The notes under the pieces are model-generated. The model did no database searches, was not told the origin of the DNA, and saw only the letters and a program-made list of their open reading frames with translations. Made by a program: the position numbers and the translations under genes. Positions 10,923-20,954 of a stretch of 64,000 bases of DNA are shown here, one piece after another; the first letter of the stretch is position 1, and each line of letters opens with the position of its first letter. The DNA is from Aplectana chamaeleonis (taxonomy: Eukaryota > Nematoda > Chromadorea > Rhabditida > Cosmocercidae), in the NCBI GenBank assembly GCA_029168955.1, contig JAPDOI010000436.1:400001-464000 (forward strand), read 5' to 3'.

Positions 10923-11306
10923 CAGGGGTGTGCATTTTCCGTTCACCGATTTACCGATTTTCCGAATTCAACGTTGCTTTTCGGTGAATTTTGATTCACC
11001 GATTTACCGAGTTTTTCTCGAAATTTACCGAAATTTTCACCGAAAAAAAATTGGATGTTCTTTGCTTAATCGGCCTACTTTTTACTCGTATTTCACGGGT
11101 TTGCTACTGTTAGGACATGCATTTGGCGCGATATCCTTCTTCATTCTTCTTTTTGTTACTCTTTTTTAACCCTTTGGCTTACATTTCGAATGTTGAAACG
11201 ATCTCTTCACCTTTTGTGTCACGTGCTTTTCTTATCGAGACTACTCCAAGAAATACATATTTTATTCAAAAACGCCAGCAGATTTGCAACGCAGCAGAGT
11301 CCTTAA

Positions 11307-12061
11307 AGGCACAATCCAGGCTCAGGGACGAATTCTGATATTTCCACATAATTGTGATGTAGAACCACCCTTTATAGCACCTGCCAAGTGCGACCTCTCA
11401 ACTCCGGGGCGGCATGCACGTACGCGGCGGGTTAGGTAGGGGTTAGGCAGGGTTTGGGGCGTCGGCGCGTTCCATAATTGCGGTGCGAGTGCTGGAGATA
11501 ATCAACAGTTGGGGTCTCAACGGGGTCTCGGCTGCTCCACCCTCCTACGTAGGGTTTGCGAGGGAACGATTTTTCAGTGTTAGCCTAACCCTCTTTTAGC
11601 CCTCGCGCTGCTATCATCAAACGCGCCGACGCTCCAAACCCTGCCTAACCCCAACCTAAGCCACCGCGTACGTGCATGCCGCCCCCGAATAAGCGAGATA
11701 TAGGAAAAAGCCATCCTGGGGCGCCCACCTCCGGAAGCCACTATGGCACGCCCCTTTTACGATACTCGGAGCTCAGCAGTGGCGAGATGAGCGATGGTTT
11801 CAGATCATTAGCCCCGTTGTTCCCTACATTCTCAACCTCACTCTTTATTCAGGTCGGCTCGTATACATCGGCTGCGAAAGACGTAAGTTACAAGCCTCGG
11901 ACAACTCGTCCACCATGCTTCCGTAGCTCAATTTTTGAGGGGCCATAACTTCGTTTCTAGTTGGTCTTGTACGATTCCAGAAACATCGTTGGAATCAACT
12001 TGGGACCGTTTTCAATATAGTCGGAAAAACAGAAAATCAATTCTGAGGTTGGACTGTGCCT
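11307..12061. mobile_element. TTAA MITE, copy a (nested in hAT element)
   Basis: The ends are AGGCACAATCC and its near-inverse (GGACTGTGCCT). TTAA lies at 11303-11306 and 12062-12065. The right TTAA is shared with MITE copy b. The interior resembles copy b (for example ACAAGCCTCGGACAACTCGT). The related hAT element at 22048 has TGAA and no insert at the matching position, i.e. an empty site. Confidence 0.85.
11404..11690. repeat. GC-rich foldback nested in MITE a
   Basis: The left arm begins GGGGCGGCATGCACGTACG and contains GGTTAGGCAGGGTTTGG. The right arm is its inverse (CCAAACCCTGCCTAACCCC ... CGTACGTGCATGCCGCCCC). The loop is about 150 bp. It sits wholly inside the MITE at 11307-12061 and is thus the deepest insertion of this nest. 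Confidence 0.8.
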
Positions 12062-12065
12062 TTAA

Positions 12066-12553
12066 AGGCAGTGTCCACGATAAAAACCATGTCTGATTTT
12101 TAGGTGGAGATCGAAAGCTGCGGGGCCTAGCGCAACCCTAAAGTTGGAAAAGCTAAAGAAAATGAGCTCGGAACGGTCCCCTACAGCCCCAAAGTTGGAC
12201 ACCCGTCAGCTCGTTACACCCCAGATGCACTTTCCACGCCCACCGACGTGAACAAATGAATGCTCGAGATTGTGAGATGAGCAATGGTTTCCGATTAATA
12301 GCCCCGTTCTTCCCTTCATTCTCTCAACTTCTCTCTTTACTCAGGTCATCTCACATACATCGGCTGTAAAAGACGGAAGTTACAAGCCTCGGACAACTCG
12401 TCCATCATGCTTCGCTAGCTCTATTTTTGAGGGACCATAACTCCGTTCCAAGAAGATCTTGTATGATTCCAAAAGCATCATTGGAATCAGCATGGTACCG
12501 TCTTCAAAATAGGCAGAAAATCAGAAAAACGATTCTTATCGTGGACACTGCCT
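12066..12553. mobile_element. TTAA MITE, copy b (nested in hAT element)
   Basis: The ends are AGGCAGTGTCCACGATAA and inverse. TTAA lies at 12062-12065 and 12554-12557. It directly abuts copy a, with a single TTAA between them. Terminus and target fit a TTAA-specific (piggyBac-like) or related element; that family assignment is inference. Confidence 0.88.
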
Positions 12554-12677
12554 TTAAGCAGATATCTCAGGAACTGGAAAAAATCTTTTCGAAGCCCCCG
12601 ACACAACACAATCCACTGCAGGTCTGGAACGACTCCATTGTGAATCGTACACGCACCTTTCCTCGTTGACCAATAAG

Positions 12678-12824
12678 TAACATCGACATGGATCCGGAAG
12701 AGAATTTGCGTTCACTGTTGCAGGTTGGCACAAACTTGGTGACCTATGCTATAACAGAGGTGCACCGAGCTTGCGCAAACCTCCAATGAGGAACGCAGTC
12801 TCTTCAGGATCGACGCCGATGTTA
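12678..12824. repeat. Hairpin element H, copy 1
   Basis: A palindromic unit of about 147 bp with ends TAACATCGACATGGATCC and GGATCGACGCCGATGTTA and centre CACAAACTTGGTGACC...GGTGCACCGAGCTTGCGC. The related hAT copy at 22048 reads CCAATAAAAACTTTTGCG with no hairpin, so this is an insertion into the hAT element. Confidence 0.75.
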
Positions 12825-12829
12825 AATAC

Positions 12830-12982
12830 TTTTGCGCGCCTCCTGGCACAGTTGAGGCGGGAAGGATGTTTTCCTCAGCTGGCCTGATTTTGAGTGGCTA
12901 CAGAAAGGCCTTTACGACAGAAGATTTTGAAATTTTGCTTTTTCTCAAAATCAACGTCCCGCTGATCAGGTTGAGCCGTTGA
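12830..12982 (+). pseudogene. hAT transposase C-terminal (dimerisation) remnant
   Basis: The 51-codon frame reads FCAPPGTVEAGRMFSSAGLI, then LSGYRKAFTTEDFEILLFLK before a stop. This is the pattern of the hAT C-terminal dimerisation region (P-x-S/T-x-x-x-E-R-x-F-S-x-A-G, then a helix ending LLFLK). The conserved ER is GR here. The rest of the transposase is gone. The homologous piece at 22540-22686 keeps VEAERMF. Confidence 0.75.
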
Positions 12983-13222
12983 GCTCAGTTTAATATGTAA
13001 AACTCACTCATTATTTGCACTATCCTCATGCACTATTGAAAATGATACATAAATATTACCGGTCTCTTGTGCTATCGTATGGGATAGGCACCAAAAAGCC
13101 GAATTTTACCAGATTTTTACCGCATTTTCCGCTTTTATAGTATTTACCGGAAAAAAAATTCGGTGAAAAGTTTCGGTAAAAAATTTACCGAAAAGAATTT
13201 ACCGCACACCCCTGGTCCCAAC

Positions 13223-13690
13223 GCCATCTTCACTTCTTCAGTGGTGATAGGTTGGACAGGACCGCTTGCAGGTGGGTGTTCAGGAATGGGAGGATAGGGG
13301 AATTCTTCCGTCGGGATTTTCTCGAAATAGTCGCGCCACCTCCTTATCACCTTACTACGTTTCATAAGCAGCTGACCATGATCGTCATTAACACCGTGGA
13401 ACTTCTCGATGTGTTCGGTACCACGCTGATGGGATTTCGAAAGTCGGTACATAAGACGTTCACCGTCACGCGTATCCAGCTTCTCATACAGGTCTCCGTA
13501 GTGCGCCGCCTCGGCTTTCGCAACGACCCTTTTGGCAGACTTCTTCGCATCACGGTATTTCTGCCAGTAGCAGCCGTCTTAATAGCCAAGAAAGCGCGGT
13601 ACACTTTCTTCTTCTCTTGGACCGTCATTCGCACGTCCTCTGTCCAGAGCCACGTTTCTATATCAATCTTCCGCCGTCCGGTCGAATATA
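13223..13690 (-). pseudogene. RTE polyprotein, segment upstream of RT
   Basis: The minus strand encodes ETWLWTEDV near 13650, then YRLSKSHQRGTEHIEKFHGV, RRWRDYFEKI and GPVQPITTEEVKMALG up to the break. These correspond to the linker between endonuclease and RT in RTE elements. The frame shifts at least once, near 13450. Reading continues at 10922 after removal of the hAT-like insertion. Confidence 0.8.
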
Positions 13691-14316
13691 TTCGGAAATC
13701 TGATATTTCGGATCTCCGTACTATTTTTCCGAATATTCAGAAAACTTTTCGAATTCAAAAACAAAACTCGAGCGCTTACTGCGACTACAGACGAAATAGA
13801 GCCAAACAAACATTATCACTTCTAAAATAGTCGAAACGGGGAAGCGCGTATAGGTAGTGCTGCAATTAGTTCATCGCTCAACGAGTCTAAACCCTCATTA
13901 GTTGTTTGTCATTCAAGTGGCATAAACAATATGGAGGCAGAAGACCAAGCATGAGTAAGGCTATGGAAAGAAAACACATAAAAACTTGAATTTACAACTA
14001 CTCTTCACAAAAAAAAATTGGAGTTCAAAAAATAAGGATGAGCCCCAATTCACACCATGATCGAGCTAGCCATTTGGTCGAACCTTGGCAGAGCTACGCT
14101 CAGGGGCACTCCTAGTGAGCTCTCGATTTCGACTATCACAACAGGAAGCGGTAGTCTTTTGGGCGAAACTTCCTTATAACCAGTTATGTCTGACAGGGCC
14201 CATGGCGATAAGCGAAATCAAAGGCTACTAGAAAATTCCCACAGTTAACGACCCCCCCCCTCCTTGATGACCAAAAATTCCGGAAGTTTCTGCAAACTAC
14301 GTCTCTATTTCATACC
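13691..14316. other. No gene recognised
   Basis: The first 70 bases are TTCGGA/TTCGAA-rich and look like the continuation of the repeat interrupted by the RTE element. A segment near 14110-14200 resembles the hairpin region at 35095-35170 (GATTTCGACTATCACA...GGAAGCGGT). No coding sequence was recognised. Confidence 0.4.
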
Positions 14317-14320
14317 TTAA

Positions 14321-14800
14321 AGGCAGCAGACACCTCGAAAAAGTTGTTGAGATAACTACATTACTGTGATAGTATGGTTCCTAGTAGAATGCCAACGCCG
14401 TTGTAAGCGTCAAAAACGAGTCAAAACCACTAAATTTGAGCAATGCAAATCGGAAAATTTCTGCAACCCGCCCACGAGCTTCGTCGATCCCGCCCCAAAA
14501 TACAAACTCGTCCAGATTGATCGTTCGAATACGGTCGCTTTAGCTGGATTTTGACGCTTCCAACAAGGTGAACATTCCAGAACAGCCTGTGAGAGTATAT
14601 CGGCTTCTCTATCTCAATATTTGCTGTTTCAACCGCGCGCGGTAACACTCGTCCAATTTCGCACGATAACAAAAACAACCCTTATTCCTCTATTTGCATG
14701 CAGTTTTCTTTGGTTTTTTCGTTAGTTCCGCATACCTCCAGGTTCAAAACTTCGATTTATATCATAAAATCGATATCACTTTTGAGCGTGTCTGCTGCCT
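14321..14800. mobile_element. TTAA MITE, copy c
   Basis: The ends are AGGCAGCAGACAC and its inverse (GTGTCTGCTGCCT, one base variant). Perfect TTAA lies at 14317-14320 and 14801-14804. The interior (GCGTCAAAAACGAGTCAAAAC near 14407, split here by reading frame only) is similar to 55440-55600, which marks a second copy there. It is non-coding, 480 bp. Confidence 0.88.
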
Positions 14801-14804
14801 TTAA

Positions 14805-15080
14805 TTCCCTAGAATTTTCCTTTTGCGAGCCTAGATTCTCTTACGAACTCATCACCCTTTGGGTCACAACATTTAATACAAACCACGCAAACGCGCTCAA
14901 TGAGGTCACGAGTTCAGAATACTGCTACGAACGCTAGCTCCCTTCCCTGAACGCTTTCCCACTTTGTGGCCTATTCATACTTCTCACCACTAGCGCGTCA
15001 CGCGCGAGCGTCGCGTTAGTGCATGAATGGCTTGACTCCACACCCGAGGGTGACGCGAGTATTTTGTATTTGTATATTAC
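14805..15080. other. Spacer, no gene seen
   Basis: Unique-looking AT-rich sequence between a MITE and the 3' end of the non-LTR element. No features were recognised. Confidence 0.4.
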
Positions 15081-15114
15081 TTCTTCTTCTTATCAGCCAC
15101 ATAGGAGTTTCTTC

Positions 15115-16557
15115 TCATATGCGCAGAAAGGCGGCAACATCACTCGGCTTGTTCCACATATCACGAGCAGACAGAGAAGTAGGTCTGGCAGAGCATGAAA
15201 ATAGATGTAGTAAATCATGACCAGTATTTTGACAGTCAGGACATTTATCCGGGACCGATTCGTCGATCCTATGTACGTAGGCTTTGAGGTACGAAGAATG
15301 GCCGCAACGTTGACCCGCTAGAGTGACGCGGGAGCGTCTGGGCAGAGTCTTCTCACTGTCATCGACCGTAGGAGGCACACTACCAAGGACTGGATTAAGA
15401 GGGGCACAGGACAGGTATTCAGACACGAATCTGGTGTGCTCGATTTGCTGCAGCCTCTTCCTTGTGAGCTCAGAGGTGGCCCATCTTTGACGATCCACTG
15501 TAGAAATGGCAACATGCAGCGGTGTGCGAATATTACGGGGATGGGGATCTGATGACAAGAGGGGGTAGTTGGGATGTGTGGCATTCTTGACTATGCCAAT
15601 GTGAAACTGTTGTGACTGCAGTTGGCAGTGCTGTTTGACAGGAAGAAGGGCACATTCTTGGTGAAGATGGGATATAGGTGTTGATTTTGGGCAGCCAGTG
15701 ATGACACGAAGCGCAGTGTTTTGTACACGTTGTAGCTGGCTCCAAGAGGCGTCCGACAAGTGTCTAGTCCATATCGGGGCTCCATACTCCAGAGTAGGCT
15801 GTATCATGGCCTTATATGTTGTGCGTAAAATTTGCTTTGTGCTACCCCAGGTAGTACCCGCCAGAGCACGGATGATGTTATTTCGCGTGTTGGCAGTTGC
15901 AGCTCGGATGCGCGTGTTTTCATTAAAGCGCAGTGAAGGATCCAGAAGGATTCCAAGTAGCCGAGGGTGCTTAGAGAGGGACAACTGGTTACCTTCCCAG
16001 AAAACCCTGGGATGTAGCTGATGCTCAGCCGTTGCAGTAGTGCACAAAGTGACGCTAGACTTTGAAGGAAAGACCTTTAGCTGCTTCGATTCGAGCAATT
16101 TGGCCAGGCTGCAGAGGTATTTGTTCATCTCCGTAGTGGCACGATCGATAACAGAGTCAGTGCATACAATTGTGATATCATCTGCATACAAACATAAGTG
16201 GATGTTGGGCGGCGGCTTCGGAATATCCGATAGATATAAGGAGAATAGGCTTGGTGATAATACTCCACCTTGAGGAACGCCCGCCTTCCAGGGAACCGAC
16301 TTCGACAGGTGTCCGTCAAATTTCACACGTATGGAGCGATCTTTGACGTAGTTGTCAGTTCATCGTTTGCACCAGTCGGGCATGTCACAGCCCAGAATCG
16401 ATTTGGATAGCAAGGAAGTGCTGACATTGTCAAAAGCGGCAGTCAGATCAATTGCGACGACTAGACTTCTACCGGCGGGGTGCGGTGATGGTGGAGTGCG
16501 CCTTTCTGAAGCCATGCTGATGGACGTTCTGCTGTAGTGCGCCTTGGAGATGCGGGT
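15115..16557 (-). pseudogene. Non-LTR polyprotein 1: reverse transcriptase and C-terminal knuckle
   Basis: Between 16557 and 16327 the RT reading needs several frame changes: QHGFRKAHST, then AIDLTAAFDNVSTSLLSKS, then a stop after PDWCKR. From 16326 a 403-codon frame holds AGVPQGGVLSP and the catalytic LYADDITIV (residues 46-54). After a thumb/linker region rich in WG-STKQ and EYGAPIW words comes CPDCQNTGHDLLHLFSC (about 355-371), a Cys/His knuckle common at the C-terminus of such elements. It ends VAAFLRI. There is no RNase H domain that I can recognise. Confidence 0.85.
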
Positions 16558-18513
16558 TTATGATTTTTCTGCCAACTTAGCGATAGGGGACAATAGGGAT
16601 ATGGGACGGTGTGACGTTGCTTTATCTTCTGGTTTGCCAGGCTTGGGAACGGGGAGAACAGTCGCTTGTTTCCAACGAGCAGGAATAATACCAGTGGTAA
16701 ACGACGAATAGATAAGATCACTGAGTACCTCTGCGTACTGTTCCGGCAAATGCTTCAGATGAACGGCTGAAATGCCGCCTGGTCCTTCTGCCCTCGAATT
16801 CTTCATCGACTTGATGATGGTAGAGACGGTAGAAGCAGTTATGGCTGGTAAGTCATGTCGACTGAGTTTTCTGATCGCGCGTAAAGTACATCTGTGCTCT
16901 TTGTTGCGGCGAGATGAAGCAGAAGCATAGAGTTTTTCAAGCTGACAGGCAGCCTTGTATCCGTATTCAAATCTGCCCAAGGGGAACTCAAGCATATTGC
17001 GCGCAGGTGCCATCTTCTTCCCAGATAGTTGTTTTAGAATGGTCCACGCTTGTTTGCTATCAGTCGCAAAATTGATGGATTCGGTGTACTCTCTCCAGCG
17101 TTTCTGCTTGTAGTCGTTCAGCACTTTGGAGATCTCATCTGATAGTAGTGAAATGCACGGATCGGCAGGATCAGTTCTGCGTCTGTCGTCCCGTTGTGTG
17201 ATTAGCTCCAGTGCTTCCTTTGGTACGTTAGGGTGGAACGTTCTTTCACGACCGGTCGGAATGGCTATTCTGGAGGCTTCGCATATGGTGTCGACGACGA
17301 ACTTCCCTTTTTCATGAACAGAGCCAGCTAGCGGATAGTTGGCTACCCGGCTGAGTAGCACCTCCTTAAACAGGACCCAGTTAGCCTTATTGTAGTTAAT
17401 GTAACATTTGCTACGGGAGCCAGAAAAAGGTGCGAGATGACTATTAAGAGACAGATCCAATGTTGTGCTGATGGGTACATGATCACTGGCCATGGTCACA
17501 GATGTGAACCAGTTACAGGACATGGCAAGAGAAGAGGAAACGAACGTGATATCAGGTGAGGAGGGCCTGCCCGTCGATGGGAGACGAGTAGGAGAATCTT
17601 CGTTTATAGGAATTAGGTCACAATCATCCGCAAAAAGCTCAAGTAGTTCTCCTCTGTCATCGGGATCTAAGGAGGAGAACCAGGAAGGGGAATGAGCATT
17701 AAAGTCACCAGCCATGACAACAGATGAAGATGAGAGGATTGAAAATACATCATGTAAGCATGGAGTGGGATCAAATGAGTTGGGACAAGAGGTGGATGGG
17801 GGAATGTAAACACTGACAATATCCAGAAAACAGCTTTGCAATACTATATGAACTCCTATATATTCAACAACATTGTCATTGGGAAGGTCAATAAGGTGAG
17901 ATGGAATTGAAGATTTAACAAAAGTTGACACGCCACCGCCATGTGATGTACGGGGAATATGATAGGATGTATAGCCGGGAAGGCGGGGCTGAGAAGGGGA
18001 GGACACGCTAAATTTAGTCTCCTGTAGGAGGATGACATCAGGTTGTGAGCGTTCAATGTACAATGTAAGTTCCATAATTTTGGCACGCAAGCCATTAATA
18101 TTGAGTTGAAAAATGTTGAGATTATGAAGAGGAACCGTAGACGGTGAATTAATACAAGGCATACAACAATAGGCATCAGTGTAATCATTGTAACTAGTTA
18201 ACTCCGAACATTTGAGGTGTACCGAGCCAAGGCAACCACTGCACTGGATGCTCGCATGTTGTGCCGACAATCCACAATGACGGCATGGATATCGCGGAGT
18301 CTTGTTCCGCGGTCCAGGGTTCTTCTCAATGCCAGCTCGTATCACTAGAATACCAAGGAGTGTAGCAGCCAACCATTTACACTCCCACACAGAAAAAACT
18401 CCTCGTGGAGTTGTTGACGCTCGTTTGATGAGTCTTCTTGATCTTGGTAGTCGACTCCACAGATTCACCACGCGTAGGTTGAGCATCTCGGATCCTTGTA
18501 TATTACAGATCAC
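16558..18513 (-). pseudogene. Non-LTR polyprotein 1: 2A-like motif, PHD finger, endonuclease, RT start
   Basis: This 651-codon open frame starts at ATG 18513. Residues 51-68 form a Leu-rich helix ending GIEKNPGP, a 2A-like signature. C77, C80, C91, C94, H99, C102, C117 and C120 fit a C4HC3 PHD-like finger. The AP endonuclease follows: NINGLRAK (138-145), LLQETK with its catalytic Glu (162-167), AGDFNAH (268-274) and SDH (343-345). Near the end, GPGGISAVHLKHLP and VPKPGKPEDKATSHRPISLL belong to the RT N-terminus. The frame closes at AEKS because of a frameshift near 16560; RT continues downstream. The endonuclease motifs all look intact, so the damage is limited to the RT junction. Confidence 0.88.
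18310..18333 (-). other. 2A-like ribosome-skipping motif in element 1
   Basis: The codons spell GIEKNPGP, preceded by a Leu/Ile-rich stretch. The canonical 2A signature is D(V/I)ExNPGP; here the Asp position is Gly, while IExNPGP is intact. Such motifs are known at the N-termini of several APE-type non-LTR retrotransposons. Activity of this variant is unknown. Confidence 0.6.
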
Positions 18514-18601
18514 GCCTGTATAACTAAGTCACATAGAAAAACAAGTGAAAACACTGAGTATAAAAAGAAAGGAAACGGATATAATAGCAATATGAATTGA
18601 A

Positions 18602-18912
18602 ACAGGCTCAATCATCCTCAGTCATCACGTACTGATCCAAGAGCCGTTTGAACGCAGAAAGGGTTGTCGGGAGACTGCACCTTTTGAGCAGCGTTTCGAA
18701 CATACTCCCGGCATTATTAACAAAAAAGTAGTGCCTCAAACTCTTCCTGGCTCTAGGCGGACGAGCTTGAAGCTGCTGCCTCTTATGGTACACGCCCTGA
18801 GTTGGAGAAAATCGTTCGGCTTGAGTCCTACATGGCCATACAAGATCTTGTAAACCATCAGAAGATCGAACCTTTTCCTTCTGCAGGCCAGCGATTCAAG
18901 TTGTAGTTTGTA
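18602..18912 (-). pseudogene. CR1/Jockey-type RT C-terminal fragment
   Basis: The minus strand reads LESLACRRKRFDLLMVYKIL, then YGHVGLKPNDFLQLRA. After a frameshift near 18745 it gives ARKSLRHYFFVNNAGSMFET and TLSAFKRLLDQY. The order RR-x-R-x-DL-x-x-x-YKI-x-x-G and, near the end, a FF...W/F...LP...S-x-x-x-FK-x-x-LD pattern is typical of the extreme C-terminus of CR1/Jockey-like elements. It is severely 5'-truncated. It lies just beyond the 5' end of non-LTR element 1 in the same orientation but belongs to a different family. Confidence 0.6.
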
Positions 18913-18936
18913 TTAACGACTCTTTAATTGATTTCA

Positions 18937-19850
18937 TTAATTGTCGAATTGAAAATGATTTTTTCTTCGATTTTTTATTCAGGCAACGTTTAGGGCCCTA
19001 AGCCCATTAACAAGCCTCTGAAACGTAGCATTCAACATTCGAAATACACAAGATGGCAGCACAACCACAATAGGGGACCGACCTTTACCCTCTCAAAAAT
19101 CGCGCCCATATGAAAGTCAATGTGAACGTGCTGACTGCAGGATATGCTGTGGACCTAAGTAAGTGTGTCAAATGAAGTTCGTAGCGTACAAAATAGAGTG
19201 CCTATCGTGTGGTGAATTTTATATTGAAGAGACAGCAAGGCCACTTCGATGCAGGATGGGCAAATACCTACGGGCTCTGCGTAATCCGCAGTGCTACCTC
19301 GACAACCCTTTCTCAAAACACCGCACCCTCAAACACACATATGAGGCATCTCCAGAGCTCAGCGTTACGATTATGCATTGAAATTTACCCGATCCGGTCG
19401 AGCGTAAGATAAAAGCTCTTGAAATTCAACATGAGAACCCAAGAATCAATATAAAAAAATGACAGCAGCCATGAAGCTCACTACTGTATAGCGAGAAATG
19501 AAGTGATACAGTAATGATAAGGGACACAATCAAGATTATAACCCCAGCTGTCTCCCCTGGCCCTTGACCCACCCCTCACTTTCTACGGAACCCAGTCGTC
19601 GAAAGGTATGATCAGACTCTCTTGGGGGATGTGGCCACGTATGTTTCTAGGTCACCCAACTACATCCCGCCCGCCCGTGGGGACGCATCTTTGAGAGGGT
19701 AGAGGTCGGTCCCCTATTGTTGTTGTGCTGCCATCTTGTGTATTTCAATGATGAATGCTACGTTTCAGAGGCTTGATAATGGGTTTAGGGCCTGAAGCGT
19801 TGCCTGAACAAAAAATCGAGGAGTTTCATCATATTCAATTCGACAAGTTG
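18937..19850 (+). mobile_element. Penelope-like retroelement fragment with inverted flanks
   Basis: A GIY-YIG endonuclease remnant lies between two inverted copies of about 165 bp: 18940-19105 (CAAGATGGCAGCACAAC..., GGGGACCGACCTTTACCCTC) and 19685-19850 (its inverse). Penelope-like elements typically carry terminal repeats that can be inverted and a C-terminal GIY-YIG domain. The RT domain is absent. Confidence 0.65.
19120..19472 (+). pseudogene. GIY-YIG endonuclease domain remnant (Penelope-like)
   Basis: The frame reads ERADCRICCGPK, a Cys-rich linker, then a stop, then KFVAYKIECLSCGEFYIEET, ARPLRCRMGKYLRAL, FSKHRTLKHTYEA and, after another stop and frame change, NLPDPVERKIKALEIQHENP. GIY-YIG domains have a VYxI...FYIGET core followed by a conserved Arg and a His. 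Here the Gly of YIG is Glu (FYIEET), so the active site is altered. In this setting it is best explained as the C-terminal domain of a Penelope-like element rather than a host nuclease. Confidence 0.65.
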
Positions 19851-20392
19851 CACAATGAAGCTCAGACAACCTCCTGTATTACAAAGATTTCATAACTATT
19901 TCATCATCGACATCATTCCACTCCACAACAATTAATTGCAGAACTATCCTCTGTTACTATAGTGGAGAACACATGTATGGAACCTGCTTGCACGGCACAG
20001 CTTGAGGCAATTTTATTCCGCTCCACCATAGCGTTGCCGCTGGAGCATTCAGTCTCCGCAAACGCGTCACGCCATAGCATTGAAGAATATAAACAGCCCC
20101 TTTCAATAATACGCTTTTTGCCGACGCCGCTGGACCCCACCGGCAAAGGCCGACGACAGCATGCAGGCTGTCGCTGATTTCAAATGTCCAATTCATTACG
20201 TGTCTAGGCACGTATGATATAACAAAACAGTAAAGGAACCCTAGATCAAAGAACACAACAAATATAAAAACGAAAAACGTAACATCTCTAAAAATACAAC
20301 TACAACACAACTGATTCCTGTGGAAGATACCAGCTGACAACAGATTTGAAATCAAAATATGTAGACGGAACTTGCAATTTCTTACTCAAGCA
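19851..20392. other. No gene recognised
   Basis: Sequence between the Penelope fragment and the mariner. Short open frames occur on both strands but none shows a domain or consistent exon structure. Confidence 0.35.
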
Positions 20393-20492
20393 TACCAGTT
20401 TGTTCAATAAGTTTTGTCCTTCGATAAGAGAGGACGTTGCTACTAGCCCGAAATTTGTTTGTTTGGTTGGTACAATCTTCATATGAACGTAT

Positions 20493-20954
20493 GTGAAGTT
20501 TCATGTCAATCTGTCAATTCATTCTTTATTTAAAAGCCATTTAATGTTGCCGTGTCACAGCAAAGAAAAAATTGGATACCATTCCATAAAATTCTTACTT
20601 TTGGACGGTGTAGCACCAAGAGAAATTCACGAACGAATGTTAAAAGTGTGTAATAATTGTTCACCTCCAATTAGAACAGTAGAAATATGGGTTACTGAAT
20701 ATAAACGTGGTCGTACAAGCCTTGAAGGCGATCCACGTGAAGGACGTCCAAAAAGCGCATCAACACCAGAAATCATAGCCAAAATACAGGATATGGTTTT
20801 GGAAGATCGTCGATTGACTGAGAGAAATTTAGTAGAGGCTCTACACATCTCATTAGGCAGTGTGAGCCATATATTAAGTGAAATTTCGGGTTTTAGAGAG
20901 CTGTGTGTACAATGGGTGCCGCATTCGCTAACAATGGAACAAAAACACATTTGA
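20493..20954 (+). pseudogene. Mariner transposase, N-terminal DNA-binding half
   Basis: The frame contains KEKIGYHSIKFLLLDGVAPR, IHERMLKVCNNCSP, RTVEIWVTEYKRGRTSLEGD and EGRPKSASTPEIIAKIQDMV. It ends in ISLGSVSHILSE and VPHSLTMEQKHI. This is the paired helix-turn-helix region with the EGRP linker and the WVPHxL motif of mariner transposases. The reading stops at the junction with the inserted non-LTR fragment, so the first catalytic Asp (xxDETW) is lost. Confidence 0.88.

Larger units (their letters stand above)
10923..13214 (+). mobile_element. hAT element, deletion derivative, inserted in the RTE element
   Basis: The termini are CAGGGGTGTGC and GCACACCCCTG. They are flanked by GTCCCAAT (10915-10922) and GTCCCAAC (13215-13222), an 8-bp target duplication with one mismatch. 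Removing the element restores the RTE frame. A remnant of a hAT transposase C-terminus sits near the right end. Two TTAA MITEs and one H hairpin are nested inside. A shorter relative is at 22048-22899. Confidence 0.92.
7000..13690 (-). mobile_element. RTE-clade non-LTR retrotransposon, 5'-truncated and split twice
   Basis: Three minus-strand blocks (13690-13223, 10922-10292, 7645-7000) join into one RTE-type polyprotein, from a segment just 5' of RT to the C-terminus. The endonuclease domain is missing, so the copy is 5'-truncated at about 13690. The two gaps are the element at 7646-10291 and the hAT-like element at 10923-13214. Flanking TTCGAA-rich sequence continues on both sides. RTE elements move by target-primed reverse transcription; this copy is dead. 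Confidence 0.85.
15081..18540 (-). mobile_element. APE-type non-LTR retrotransposon 1, nearly full length
   Basis: The element reads right to left, with an N-terminal 2A-like motif, PHD-like finger, AP endonuclease, reverse transcriptase and a C-terminal Cys/His knuckle. It ends in a short (AAG)n tail at about 15081. Domain order without a separate gag ORF resembles the Ingi/Vingi/Jockey side of the non-LTR tree, which is an inference. The 3' sequence (ATGTGGCTG, then AAGAAGAAG) is shared with the copies ending at 25350 and 60611, so these form one family or close families. Confidence 0.88.

Noticed and set aside
13252..13830. 192-codon plus-strand frame
   Set aside because: It lies antisense to clearly recognisable RTE polyprotein sequence and has no domain of its own.
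15698..16021. Plus-strand frames across 15-18.5 kb
   Set aside because: All are antisense to the non-LTR polyprotein, whose endonuclease and RT motifs fix the true strand.
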